This document shows, piece after piece, positions 56,995 to 64,000 of a stretch of 64,000 nt of DNA. The position numbers were made by a program, and so were the translations under genes. The notes beneath the pieces were generated by a model. The model had not been told where the DNA came from and searched no databases. It saw only the letters and a program-made list of their open reading frames with translations. The first letter of the stretch is position 1; every line of letters starts with the position of its first letter. The DNA lies in NCBI GenBank assembly GCA_019115145.1, contig DXED01000013.1:1-64000 (forward strand), written 5' to 3'. The stretch is from Claveliimonas intestinigallinarum. GTDB taxonomy: Bacteria; Bacillota; Clostridia; Lachnospirales; Lachnospiraceae.

Positions 56995-57022
56995 ATTATA
57001 GCAGCTCTGAGCAAAAAGTCAA
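56995..57022 (-). promoter_or_regulatory. promoter of perR with A/T-rich dyad
   Basis: Minus-strand TTGACT (57017-57022), 16-nt spacer, TATAAT (56995-57000). Downstream, TAATCATTA and neighbouring ATTATTATT repeats form an imperfect PerR-type box suggesting autoregulation. The rest of the 56929-57233 gap holds TGTAAC repeats and the next promoter. Confidence 0.6.
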
Positions 57023-57126
57023 CCGGGAAATTTGAATGTAACAATTTGTAACATTTATCGACAGGAAAATAATGGCAAATTAAGAAAAACATAATAATAT
57101 GACGCTTAAAATCCGGGGGTATTGTG

Positions 57127-57186
57127 TTGACAAAGCTGTTTTACGTTGTTATAATTTTACCGTAACATTTGTAACAATTCTGTAAT
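57127..57186 (+). promoter_or_regulatory. promoter and WalR-like box of the NlpC/P60 gene
   Basis: TTGACA (57127-57132), 17-nt spacer, TATAAT (57150-57155). TGTAAC-N5-TGTAAT (57170-57186) fits the WalR/YycF consensus TGTWAH-N5-TGTWAH. A second pair TGTAAC-N4-TGTAAC is at 57037-57052. Confidence 0.65.
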
Positions 57187-57233
57187 ATTTACAAAAGATA
57201 AGAAAACATAAACAAGAAGTTAGGAGGCTGTTT

Positions 57234-58175
57234 ATGAATTCTTCTTTTAAAAGAGGATTGTTCATCGTTACTTTAACTGGAGTAATCTCAATTTCCGGGG
57301 AGACGGCGGAGGCGTCTGACGATCATGTGGAGATGTCCCTGCCCGGAGTGGGAATTGAGGCGGTGCTGGATGACTGCCGCGCAGCGGACAGCGATATAGA
57401 CGTGGAGAGTTATCTTGTGCCGAGTGAAAAGGGTGAGTATTCAAATATGGCGTTCGCGAACGTGGACACAGACACATTTCTGTTTGTGCGGAGCGAACCA
57501 ACAACAGAGAGCGAATGGGTTGGAAAGCTGTACACGGATTATGCGGCGAAGATCACAGGCCCTGTAGGCGAGTGGACGCAGATCGAGAGCGGATCCGTCA
57601 CAGGCTATGTGTACACGCAGTATATTATAATAGGAAATAACGCACAGCAGAAAGCCCAGGAGCTGATACAGTCTTCCGAGGGCCAGAGCGAAGAGAGCGC
57701 CTTTCACTACGCGGTCTCCAGGCAGGAGGAAGAGGAGAGGATCGCCAGGGAGGCAGCCGAGGCAGCGGCCGCTCAGGCGGAGGCAGAAAGGCAGGCCGCC
57801 GAGGCTGCGGCCCAGGTCCAGGCTTCCCAGGCGGGGACAGGACAGGCTATTGTGGATTACGCCTGTCAGTTTATCGGAAACCCCTACGTCTGGGGAGGGA
57901 CAAGCCTGACAGACGGAGCGGACTGTTCCGGATTTGTACAGTCCGTGTATGCCCACTTTGGCATTAGTCTTCCCAGGACCACCTGGGATCAGGAGTACGC
58001 AGGCACGGCTGTCAGCTATGACCAGGCCATGCCCGGGGACCTGATCCTGTACGAGGGCCATGTGGGGATCTATATGGGAGACGGACAGATCGTAAACGCT
58101 ATCAATCCCTCCAAGGGGATCGGCGTCATACCCGCCACGTGCATGCAGATCAAGACTGTGCGGCGGGTCATCTGA
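57234..58175 (+). CDS. secreted SH3-NlpC/P60 peptidoglycan endopeptidase
   Basis: A 313-residue secreted hydrolase: signal peptide (1-28), bacterial SH3 domain (about 70-135, LFVRSEPTTESEWVGKLY), an Ala/Glu/Gln-rich coiled coil (about 165-200), and a C-terminal NlpC/P60 domain (AIVDYACQFIGNPYVWGG, catalytic Cys231 in ADCSGF, His276 in EGHVGIYMG). It probably cuts gamma-D-Glu-diaminopimelate bonds during growth. RBS TAGGAGG. Strong own promoter with a WalR-like site; strong terminator. Confidence 0.93.
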   Translation: MNSSFKRGLFIVTLTGVISISGETAEASDDHVEMSLPGVGIEAVLDDCRAADSDIDVESYLVPSEKGEYSNMAFANVDTDTFLFVRSEPTTESEWVGKLYTDYAAKITGPVGEWTQIESGSVTGYVYTQYIIIGNNAQQKAQELIQSSEGQSEESAFHYAVSRQEEEERIAREAAEAAAAQAEAERQAAEAAAQVQASQAGTGQAIVDYACQFIGNPYVWGGTSLTDGADCSGFVQSVYAHFGISLPRTTWDQEYAGTAVSYDQAMPGDLILYEGHVGIYMGDGQIVNAINPSKGIGVIPATCMQIKTVRRVI

Positions 58176-58192
58176 AAAAGAACGGCATGGGG

Positions 58193-58227
58193 CCGGGCGG
58201 AACAGAACAGGTTCCGCCCGGTTTTTT
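58193..58227 (+). terminator. terminator after the NlpC/P60 gene
   Basis: Perfect 11-bp stem CCGGGCGGAAC (58193-58203) / GTTCCGCCCGG (58211-58221) and TTTTTT. Confidence 0.92.
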
Positions 58228-58332
58228 GTGCGGATACGCCCGGAGGGCGACCGCCGTGCTCGCACGAGCGGGCATCCGACGGTCAACAGTCATCGAGCGG
58301 CAATGCCGCGAGATGAGCCCGGCCCGGCGATA
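58228..58332. other. GC-rich structured patch of unknown function
   Basis: About 100 bp of very GC-rich sequence in an otherwise A/T-rich 550-bp gap. It can form CGCCC-GGA-GGGCG (58238-58250) and, at about 58291-58317, a hairpin with two helices (TCATC/GATGA and GCGGC/GCCGC) separated by tandem G-A mismatches. No start codon with ribosome-binding site was seen. Could be a small structured RNA or a remnant repeat. Confidence 0.4.
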
Positions 58333-58429
58333 AACATAGGGATAAATTTATTATGTCGTCTTGCGAAAATCGAAATAATGTGCAATTTACACAAATTTGT
58401 AAAATGCTGTAAAAATTTGGAAAAAACAC

Positions 58430-58572
58430 TTATCCAAGTTATCCACAGAAAAAAACATGAAAAAGGTGGAAAAACCGGAGTTTTTGAAAACTTATCCACA
58501 TTATCCACATCGAAATCCCCCATTTTGGTGGATTATTTATGGTAAACAAAAGAACGGATGTTTTGTGGAGAA
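58430..58572. repeat. second DnaA-box cluster
   Basis: Perfect TTATCCACA at 58439, 58492 and 58501 (the last two in direct tandem), TTATCCAAG at 58430 and TGTGGAGAA (reverse orientation, one mismatch) at 58564. The intergenic region is strongly A/T-rich. It lies about 37 kb to the right of dnaA. Confidence 0.75.
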
Positions 58573-58661
58573 ATGATAAAAATTTGTTTTTGTCGAAAAA
58601 ACGGGGATGAAAACTTGACAAATAAATAACCAGAAATTTACGAGAAATTAATTTTAAATGT

Positions 58662-58690
58662 TTACACAATGGGTCAAAGCGGATATAATA
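58662..58690 (+). promoter_or_regulatory. promoter of the DUF1858 gene
   Basis: TTTACA (58662-58667), 17-nt spacer, TATAAT (58685-58690). Confidence 0.75.
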
Positions 58691-58725
58691 AGGAATACCG
58701 AAAGATAAAGGAGGCGTAACAGAAG

Positions 58726-58926
58726 ATGGTAACGAAAGAAATGACTATCGGCGAAGTGCTGAACATCAACATGGACATTGCACCGATCCTCATGGAAATC
58801 GGAATGCACTGCCTGGGCTGCCCTGCATCACAGGGAGAGTCACTGGAAGAGGCAGCAATGGTACATGGCATTGACGCAGATTTACTGGTAGAGAAGATCA
58901 ATGCATTTCTGAAGGCGAATGCATAG
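58726..58926 (+). CDS. DUF1858 domain redox-disulfide protein
   Basis: A 66-residue protein formed by one DUF1858 domain, with the CxxC pair in MHCLGCPASQGE (residues 23-26) after TIGEVLNINMDIAPILMEIG. The family is linked to hybrid-cluster proteins and thought to be a redox disulfide or metal site. RBS AAAGGAGG lies 11 nt upstream. Single gene with its own promoter and terminator. Confidence 0.88.
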   Translation: MVTKEMTIGEVLNINMDIAPILMEIGMHCLGCPASQGESLEEAAMVHGIDADLLVEKINAFLKANA

Positions 58927-58967
58927 GGATTGAAAAAAGTATTTCTGAGAAATATATTTTAAATGCA

Positions 58968-59012
58968 AAGAACGGGAAGCGTCCGATAGTCCGGAGCTTC
59001 CCGTTCTTATTT
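58968..59012 (+). terminator. terminator after the DUF1858 gene
   Basis: Thirteen-bp stem AAGAACGGGAAGC (58968-58980) / GCTTCCCGTTCTT (58996-59008) with an inner TCCG/CGGA pair, then ATTTTT. Confidence 0.85.
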
Positions 59013-59035
59013 TTGCTTTCTGTTTTATCGTTGTC

Positions 59036-59767
59036 TTAAATCTCCGCCAGCTGCTGCACGGCGTCGCCTGACACCAGCATCTCGCAGTGCTCCTCGAGGA
59101 AGGCCAGGGAGGCGCTGGACGCCTTCTCCAGGGAACCATACTCGGAGAGCATGTTGCAGATCCTGTTGAAATCCCTTGTCTTCAGATCAGACTGTGTCAG
59201 CACAAGGATATAGAGGTCTGCTTTCTGGTCTTTGTATAATGTGTTGGAACCGAAATAGATGGATTTCAGCAGATGGGCTGCCTGGATCACCTGGTCCATG
59301 GTCTCAAAGGAGAAGAACCGGAGCGACGGCTTCTTTTCCTCCTCGGCAGTTTCCTTGGAGGGCTTCTCCGACAGAGCGGAGACGCTTTCCTTCACTTTGC
59401 CGATCAGGTTCAGAAGTTCTTCTGCCCCCTCCAGCTTCTCAAGAGCGCTTTCTTTTGCGGACTCCCAGTCACCTCCGGGTGAGGGAGCGAATTTAGAAAA
59501 TCTGGTATCCAGTTCCTCCGGATCCTCGACTTTCGTGATTATCAGCACGATGGAGTCGGCTGACGCGGGGATCGCTTCTATCATAAGAGGGATATCGTCC
59601 GCTTCAAAGCCAAACTCAAATGCCGCTTGTTGCATCATATCATGGAAAAGTGATTTTGCTTTTTCAGTTCCGTAGGCCAGCTCGCTAAGCTGGAGCTGCC
59701 TGGCTGCCAGATCGGCGCGGGTAAGAGTGCATCGGATCTGGTTGTCATTGATCTTCTCAATCTTCAT
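59036..59767 (-). CDS. mecA: adaptor protein MecA
   Basis: A 243-residue MecA: N-terminal substrate-binding region (MKIEKINDNQIRCTLTRADL), an acidic Glu/Lys linker in the middle (about residues 120-155), and the C-terminal ClpC-binding domain (LRFFSFETMDQVIQAAHLL, TRDFNRICNMLSEYG). Targets regulators to ClpCP proteolysis. ATG 59767 is preceded by AAGGAAG; a longer frame upstream contains the promoter and is not coding. Confidence 0.9.
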   Translation of the reverse strand: MKIEKINDNQIRCTLTRADLAARQLQLSELAYGTEKAKSLFHDMMQQAAFEFGFEADDIPLMIEAIPASADSIVLIITKVEDPEELDTRFSKFAPSPGGDWESAKESALEKLEGAEELLNLIGKVKESVSALSEKPSKETAEEEKKPSLRFFSFETMDQVIQAAHLLKSIYFGSNTLYKDQKADLYILVLTQSDLKTRDFNRICNMLSEYGSLEKASSASLAFLEEHCEMLVSGDAVQQLAEI

Positions 59768-59787
59768 AATATCACTTCCTTTTTCAC

Positions 59788-59817
59788 AGTATAGCATAAG
59801 GGATAAGTTAAGTTCAA
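59788..59817 (-). promoter_or_regulatory. promoter of mecA
   Basis: Minus-strand TTGAAC (59812-59817) and TATACT (59788-59793), 18-nt spacer. Confidence 0.75.
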
Positions 59818-59838
59818 TAAAATAAAAATAAAAAAAGC

Positions 59839-59867
59839 TTGCGTCAACATAATGGCTGGTGTATAAT
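59839..59867 (+). promoter_or_regulatory. rightward promoter with a long leader
   Basis: TTGCGT (59839-59844), 17-nt spacer, TATAAT (59862-59867). The transcript would start near 59875, leaving about 370 nt before the small gene at 60246. In 59875-60245 I see no established riboswitch; a weak GC hairpin lies at about 60200-60221. Confidence 0.55.
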
Positions 59868-60245
59868 ACAGTCACAGAAATTAGTATTCCCATTTCATTT
59901 ATTCTTAGAATGGATCTGCAGGTCAGATTTATTTATCAGGGATTTTCAGAACAAGATCAGGTAACCTATCAACCATTTATTTCCCAAAAAAGTCAGATAA
60001 GACAAGTATTTATTCAGTTTAAAGATTTTAATCAGATTTATCATTTTTTGCCCAAGGTCGGATTTTCGGCAGGAGCAGATCCAGAGGGCAGCATGGCGGC
60101 CCAAGAGAATACGGTTTCTGTGTGAAGGCCTATCCTGATATATCACGCACTTCCAAAAGGAGATATGCCTTCAGATGTTTTAGTTATATTCCATTTTATG
60201 CGGCGGGCGGGAAAAGTTTCGTCCGAGCAGAAAAAGGAGGCTGTT

Positions 60246-60467
60246 ATGCCGGAGGACACGAAGGAATTTCAGGAGCTGTTCAGGGAGCTGAGCGGCTACG
60301 AGAAAAAGGGAGTATACATAGAACTTGAGGGGAAACCGGCAAGCCCGACACAGATTGTACAAGCGCATATGCTGCGGGAGGATTCCGGCTATATGCGGGA
60401 TTATGTGCTCAACGAGAAAGGAGATCTGAAAGCGCTGTACTTCAATCACATTGAAAAGGAACAGTAG
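60246..60467 (+). CDS. conserved-looking small hypothetical protein
   Basis: A 73-residue soluble protein (MPEDTKEFQELFRELSGYEK, then GVYIELEGKPASPTQIVQA) with no recognised motif. ATG 60246 follows a very good AAAGGAGG at 6 nt. An in-frame ATG at 60165 also has AAGGAG but only 2 nt away, so the shorter form is preferred. Coding bias is good and the charged, helical composition looks like a real folded protein. Preceded by a long leader; followed by the GH18 gene with its own -10 box. Confidence 0.65.
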   Translation: MPEDTKEFQELFRELSGYEKKGVYIELEGKPASPTQIVQAHMLREDSGYMRDYVLNEKGDLKALYFNHIEKEQ

Positions 60468-60588
60468 ACAATAAAAAAGACCGAACAGTGCGGACACCCC
60501 TCGCAAAAGTCTTGAAAATGTCGAAATATATAATGACGTGTGCGGGAAACATTGGTATAATAATGTATATGTGTGTGGGAGGTGCAGC

Positions 60589-62388
60589 ATGGATCAGAGA
60601 CGCAGAAGGAGGAGGACTGCGCGCGGACGGAAACAGTCAAGGCGCAGAAGGAAGAGAAATCTTATCCTGAAGACAGGATTTTTTATTATAGTGATCATAG
60701 CGGCTGTTGCAGCGTTCTTTTTGTGGAGGCGGTATGGCCCCTCAGATGAGCAGGCTGACAGGAATGAATATTATGGAATAGAAAGTGACGGTCAGCTGGC
60801 TATTGTCGTGAATAATGAGATCCTTGAACCCAGGGGGATGATCTCCGATGGAAGAGCCTATGTGGAGTACGCAACCGTGCGGGACTATATCAACTCCAGA
60901 TTTTACTGGGATCCAGGTGAGAATGTGCTGCTCTACACGCTGCCTACTGACACGGTCAGCGTGGGCGTGGGAGCCAGCGAGTACACTCTCGCAAATCAGA
61001 AAACGAGCACAGACTACGTCATTTTAAGGACAGAGGGAAGTACAGCGTACATTGCGCTTGATTTTGTGGCTCAGTACACAGACATGTCCTACGAAGTTTT
61101 CACCGACCCGGACAGAGCGGTGGTGGTGACAGAGAAGGAAGAGAAAGTGGCGGAGGTGAAAAGAGACACCCAGGTGCGTTATCAGGGCGGGGTGAAGAGT
61201 CCCATCCTGACGGAGGTCTCCAAGGGAGACACTGTGGCTGTCATCGAGGACGAGGGCGACTGGAAGAAGGTGCGCACCCAGGATGGCTTCATCGGATATG
61301 TGAAGAAGAACAGGCTCCGGAACGAGAAAAAGACAACCTACGACAGAGGCTTCGAGGAGCCTGTATATACAAATATTTCCGAGGATTACGTGATCAACAT
61401 GGCATGGCACAACGTGACCAACTCTGACGCCAATAGCAGCGTCCTGGAGATGATCGCCAACACAAAGGGGCTGACTACTATCTCTCCAACCTGGTTCCAC
61501 GTGGCGGACACGTCCGGCAACCTGGAGTCTATCGCCAGCTCGGAGTATGTGAACTATGCCCATCAGTCCAATATCGAGGTGTGGGCGGCTATTCGGGATT
61601 TCGACGGAGGCATCAGCTCCCAGGAGGAGTCCTATGCGCTGCTCTCCAGCACTTCAAGCAGGACAAACCTGATCAACCAGCTGATGGCGGCCGTGTTCCA
61701 GACCGGGATCGACGGCATCAATGTGGACTTTGAGATGATCTCAGAGGAGTGCGGTGAGCACTATATCCAGTTTATCCGGGAGCTGTCCGTGCAGTGCAGG
61801 AAGAACAACATCGTGCTCTCCGTGGACAATTACGTTCCTCAGAGCTACAACCAGCAGTACCACCGGGAGGAGCAGGGCGCAGTGGCGGACTACGTGGTCA
61901 TCATGGGCTACGACGAGCACTACGGCGGCTCACCTGAGGCGGGCTCAGTGGCCTCCTACGATTTTGTGAAGGCAGGCATTGAGAACACGCTGAAGGAGGT
62001 TCCGGCTGAGAAGGTGATCAATGCGGTGCCCTTCTTTACACGAGTGTGGGAGGAGACTCCCAAGACGGAGGAGGAGATCGCTGCTGACCAGGGCACGGAC
62101 GCGGCTGAGTACACCACGAATGTGACCAGCACCGCCTACGGGATGGCGGACGCCAGGGCTGTGGTGGAGCAGGCGGGAGCCGAGATCACCTGGGATGAGA
62201 CGACACAGCAGAATTACGCTACCTGGGAGGCGAACGGAGTCACCTACGAAGTGTGGCTCGAGGACGCCCAGTCACTGGAGCCCCGGCTGAAGCTCATGAA
62301 GGACTACGGGCTGGCCGGCACAGCCGCATGGCGTCTGGGACAGGAGACATCGGACATCTGGGAGCTGATACTGCAGTATGTAAATTAA
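60589..62388 (+). CDS. membrane-anchored glycoside hydrolase family 18 protein with SH3 domain
   Basis: A 599-residue protein: Arg-rich cytoplasmic start (DQRRRRRRTARGRKQSRRRR), a membrane helix (about residues 26-46), a copper-amine-oxidase-like N-terminal region, an SH3-like domain (about 195-250), and a GH18 domain (about 265-599). The catalytic strand reads DGINVDFE (Asp375 to Glu382), i.e. D-x-x-N-x-D-x-E, with Glu382 the likely acid. Related to YaaH/SleL-type N-acetylglucosaminidases acting on peptidoglycan. RBS GGGAGG; TATAAT at 60556-60561. Confidence 0.9.
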   Translation: MDQRRRRRRTARGRKQSRRRRKRNLILKTGFFIIVIIAAVAAFFLWRRYGPSDEQADRNEYYGIESDGQLAIVVNNEILEPRGMISDGRAYVEYATVRDYINSRFYWDPGENVLLYTLPTDTVSVGVGASEYTLANQKTSTDYVILRTEGSTAYIALDFVAQYTDMSYEVFTDPDRAVVVTEKEEKVAEVKRDTQVRYQGGVKSPILTEVSKGDTVAVIEDEGDWKKVRTQDGFIGYVKKNRLRNEKKTTYDRGFEEPVYTNISEDYVINMAWHNVTNSDANSSVLEMIANTKGLTTISPTWFHVADTSGNLESIASSEYVNYAHQSNIEVWAAIRDFDGGISSQEESYALLSSTSSRTNLINQLMAAVFQTGIDGINVDFEMISEECGEHYIQFIRELSVQCRKNNIVLSVDNYVPQSYNQQYHREEQGAVADYVVIMGYDEHYGGSPEAGSVASYDFVKAGIENTLKEVPAEKVINAVPFFTRVWEETPKTEEEIAADQGTDAAEYTTNVTSTAYGMADARAVVEQAGAEITWDETTQQNYATWEANGVTYEVWLEDAQSLEPRLKLMKDYGLAGTAAWRLGQETSDIWELILQYVN

Positions 62389-62521
62389 CGTAAAGTAAAA
62401 TCATGTCAGGCAAGGCAGGAGCAGTCTGGCGACGGCATTAATAAGCGCCCTCCGGGCGGCATATACTATAGACGGATAAGAAAATGATCGTTTTGGTATA
62501 TGCTGACAGGGGGGTGCTTTT

Positions 62522-63205
62522 TTGCTGAAAAGGATCATGGAGCTGCTGTTTGCGCTGGCTGTGCTGGCCGGTCTTCTCTTCGCCGGGGGAAAGGTCCGCA
62601 CATATGTCAGCGTGCAGCAGGAGAATGTCAGGAGAAATCTGGTCGTTCTGGATCCAGGGCACGGCGGGAGGGATCCCGGCAAGATCGGGGCAAATGAGGA
62701 GTTGGAAAAGGACATCAACCTGGCCATCTCCCTGAAGGTGAAGGAGAAGCTGGAGAAGGACGGGATGGAGGTTGTGATGACAAGGGAGGAGGACGCTATG
62801 CTGGCAGATGAGGATGCGGACAACAAGAAGCTGGAGGATTTGAACAACAGGATCAGTATCATCAATGAGCGCCAGCCGGCCATCGCTGTCAGCATCCACC
62901 AGAACAGCTATCCCGACCCTTCCGTAAAAGGAGCCCAGATCTTCTATTTCACCCACTCGGACAAAGGAAAGCAGGCGGCGGAGGCGCTGCAGAAGGAGCT
63001 GCTGGAATTTGATCAGGAAAATACGAGGGACATCAAGGCAAACGACACCTACTACCTGCTGAAAAAGACGGAGGTACCCACTGTGATCGTGGAGTGTGGC
63101 TTTCTCTCCAGCCCCGAGGAGACGGCTCTTTTGACAGACGAGTCGTACCAGGAGAAGCTGGCTGGGGCCATTGCCAAAGGCATTGAAAGCTGGGTGGTAA
63201 AATAG
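62522..63205 (+). CDS. N-acetylmuramoyl-L-alanine amidase (CwlD-like)
   Basis: A 227-residue zinc amidase (Amidase_3): N-terminal membrane/signal helix (about residues 5-23), zinc ligands His in VLDPGHGGRDPG, Glu in ANEELEKDINL and His in VSIHQNSY, and catalytic Glu in VIVECGFLSS. CwlD in sporulating bacteria removes side chains for muramic-delta-lactam in spore cortex; the length fits. The start is TTG at 62522 after GGGGGGTG. An ATG at 62537 is less well placed. Confidence 0.88.
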   Translation: MLKRIMELLFALAVLAGLLFAGGKVRTYVSVQQENVRRNLVVLDPGHGGRDPGKIGANEELEKDINLAISLKVKEKLEKDGMEVVMTREEDAMLADEDADNKKLEDLNNRISIINERQPAIAVSIHQNSYPDPSVKGAQIFYFTHSDKGKQAAEALQKELLEFDQENTRDIKANDTYYLLKKTEVPTVIVECGFLSSPEETALLTDESYQEKLAGAIAKGIESWVVK

Positions 63206-63230
63206 GCGGATTGATGCTATAATAAAGGGC

Positions 63231-64000
63231 ATGAAGACAAGAGTAGAAAAAATAGACAAAGCACAAATGAATATGGATATCATAGATGCAGCCGGGCAGA
63301 TCCTGAGGCAGGGCGGACTGGTTGCATTTCCTACGGAAACAGTGTACGGACTGGGGGCTAATGCCCTGGACGAGGAGGCGGCCAGAAAGACCTACGCCGC
63401 CAAGGGAAGGCCCTCCGACAATCCACTTATCGTCCACATCGCCGACCTTAAGGACCTGTATCCCATCACAAAAGGAGTGCCGGAGAAGGCGGTGGCACTG
63501 GCGGAGAAATTCTGGCCCGGCCCGCTGACCATGATCTTTGAGAAAAGTGAAATTGTCCCCCACGGGACAACGGGGGGACTGGACACAGTGGCTGTGCGCA
63601 TGCCTGACGACACGGTAACGCTGGCTCTCATCAAGGCGGCGGGAGGCTACGTGTCAGGCCCAAGCGCCAACACCTCCGGAAGGCCAAGCCCCACCACGGC
63701 GCAGCATGTTCTGGACGACCTGGATGGAAAGATCAATATGATCCTGGATGGTGGCCCTGTCCACATCGGCGTGGAGTCCACTATCGTGGACATGACGGTG
63801 GAGCCGCCCATGATCCTGCGGCCGGGGGCTGTCACGAAGGAGATGCTGGAGGAGACGGTGGGGGAGGTGTCTGTGGACCACACCATCCTCACGGCGGACA
63901 GCAAGACCCCGCCCAAGGCCCCGGGAATGAAGTACCGCCACTATGCGCCCAGGGCAGAGATGACTGTCGTGGAGGGATCTCTCGAGAAGGTGGTGGACAA
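63231..64000 (+). CDS. threonylcarbamoyl-AMP synthase (Sua5/YwlC), cut by the window end
   Basis: At least 256 codons, open to the right edge. The YrdC core reads VAFPTETVYGLGANALD, AKGRPSDNPLIVHI, FWPGPLTMIFEKS, VAVRMPDD, SGPSANTSGRPSPT and GVESTIVDM, followed by a linker and the beginning of the C-terminal Sua5 domain (PGMKYRHYAPRAEM). Makes threonylcarbamoyl-AMP for t6A37 of ANN-decoding tRNAs. The start MKTRVEKIDKAQM resembles Bacillus YwlC; the ribosome-binding site is weak. A TATAAT lies only 8 nt upstream of the ATG. Confidence 0.93.
   Translation, partial: MKTRVEKIDKAQMNMDIIDAAGQILRQGGLVAFPTETVYGLGANALDEEAARKTYAAKGRPSDNPLIVHIADLKDLYPITKGVPEKAVALAEKFWPGPLTMIFEKSEIVPHGTTGGLDTVAVRMPDDTVTLALIKAAGGYVSGPSANTSGRPSPTTAQHVLDDLDGKINMILDGGPVHIGVESTIVDMTVEPPMILRPGAVTKEMLEETVGEVSVDHTILTADSKTPPKAPGMKYRHYAPRAEMTVVEGSLEKVVD

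Noticed and set aside
59859..60125. 88-codon plus-strand frame in the mecA-GH18 gap
   Set aside because: Its ATG overlaps the -10 box of the promoter at 59862-59867 and it has no ribosome-binding site. Treated as leader, though a decayed gene is not excluded.
62435..62471. Sigma-G-type promoter before the CwlD-like gene
   Set aside because: CATATACTA resembles a sigma-G -10 element, but the only GCAT upstream is about 20 nt away and off consensus, so spacing does not fit.
63218..63223. TATAAT as promoter of the Sua5 gene
   Set aside because: It would place the transcript start on the ATG, with a poor -35 (TGGTAA). Either the gene is leaderless or, more likely, this is a chance match and the gene is read from upstream.

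Overview
The window looks like the replication-origin region of a spore-forming Lachnospiraceae-type Clostridia chromosome (former Clostridium cluster XIVa). Reasons: the gene order dnaA-dnaN-S4-recF-gyrB-gyrA on one side and rpmH-rnpA-yidD-yidC-jag-mnmE-mnmG-rsmG-parA-parB on the other is the classic Firmicutes oriC layout; serS-DUF3881, DUF4446, a C_GCAxxG_C_C protein, reverse rubrerythrin, DUF1858 and SpoIID/SpoIIQ/CwlD homologues point to an anaerobic spore former. The genus is not determinable from the sequence alone. No transposase, phage gene or CRISPR array was seen.

Left part (1-12.9 kb): an rRNA-operon-like promoter and leader leaving the window on the minus strand, tRNA-Ser(GCT), and a minus-strand operon for a two-subunit class I fumarase, PlsC and a MATE exporter. 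Next come a YtrA-type GntR/ABC/permease operon, a UbiD-UbiX-LpdD decarboxylase operon with a divergent LysR regulator, a HTH-DUF2975-DUF4173 membrane module and a C_GCAxxG_C_C protein.

Origin core (12.9-33.8 kb): gyrA, gyrB, recF, the S4 protein, dnaN and dnaA run leftward; rpmH through serS run rightward. DnaA boxes lie on both sides of dnaA (a bipartite oriC), and three perfect parS sites precede parA-parB. A possibly inactive alpha/beta hydrolase is wedged between rsmG and parS.

Right part (33.8-64 kb): DUF3881, tRNA-Arg(CCT), pyridoxamine kinase, an orphan rubredoxin-glutamate synthase FMN protein, phosphoglucomutase, and a Crp/Fnr-DUF3100-amidohydrolase-TauE cluster. Then D,D-carboxypeptidase, a T-box-controlled ileS, glycogen phosphorylase, spoIID-spoIIQ, a GIY-YIG protein whose 5' end is a DnaA-box array, hemolysin III and an ECF S component. 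The end holds an oxidative-stress group (rubrerythrin, reverse rubrerythrin, PerR), an SH3-NlpC/P60 hydrolase with a WalR-like box, DUF1858, mecA, a GH18 protein, CwlD-like amidase and a truncated Sua5.

The most notable non-coding signals are two homologous palindromic elements about 33 kb apart, two DnaA-box clusters 32-38 kb from dnaA, a GC-rich structured patch, and several nested promoter/terminator/ribosome-binding arrangements. I did not identify a complete system that I could call new with confidence; the best candidates are listed as findings.
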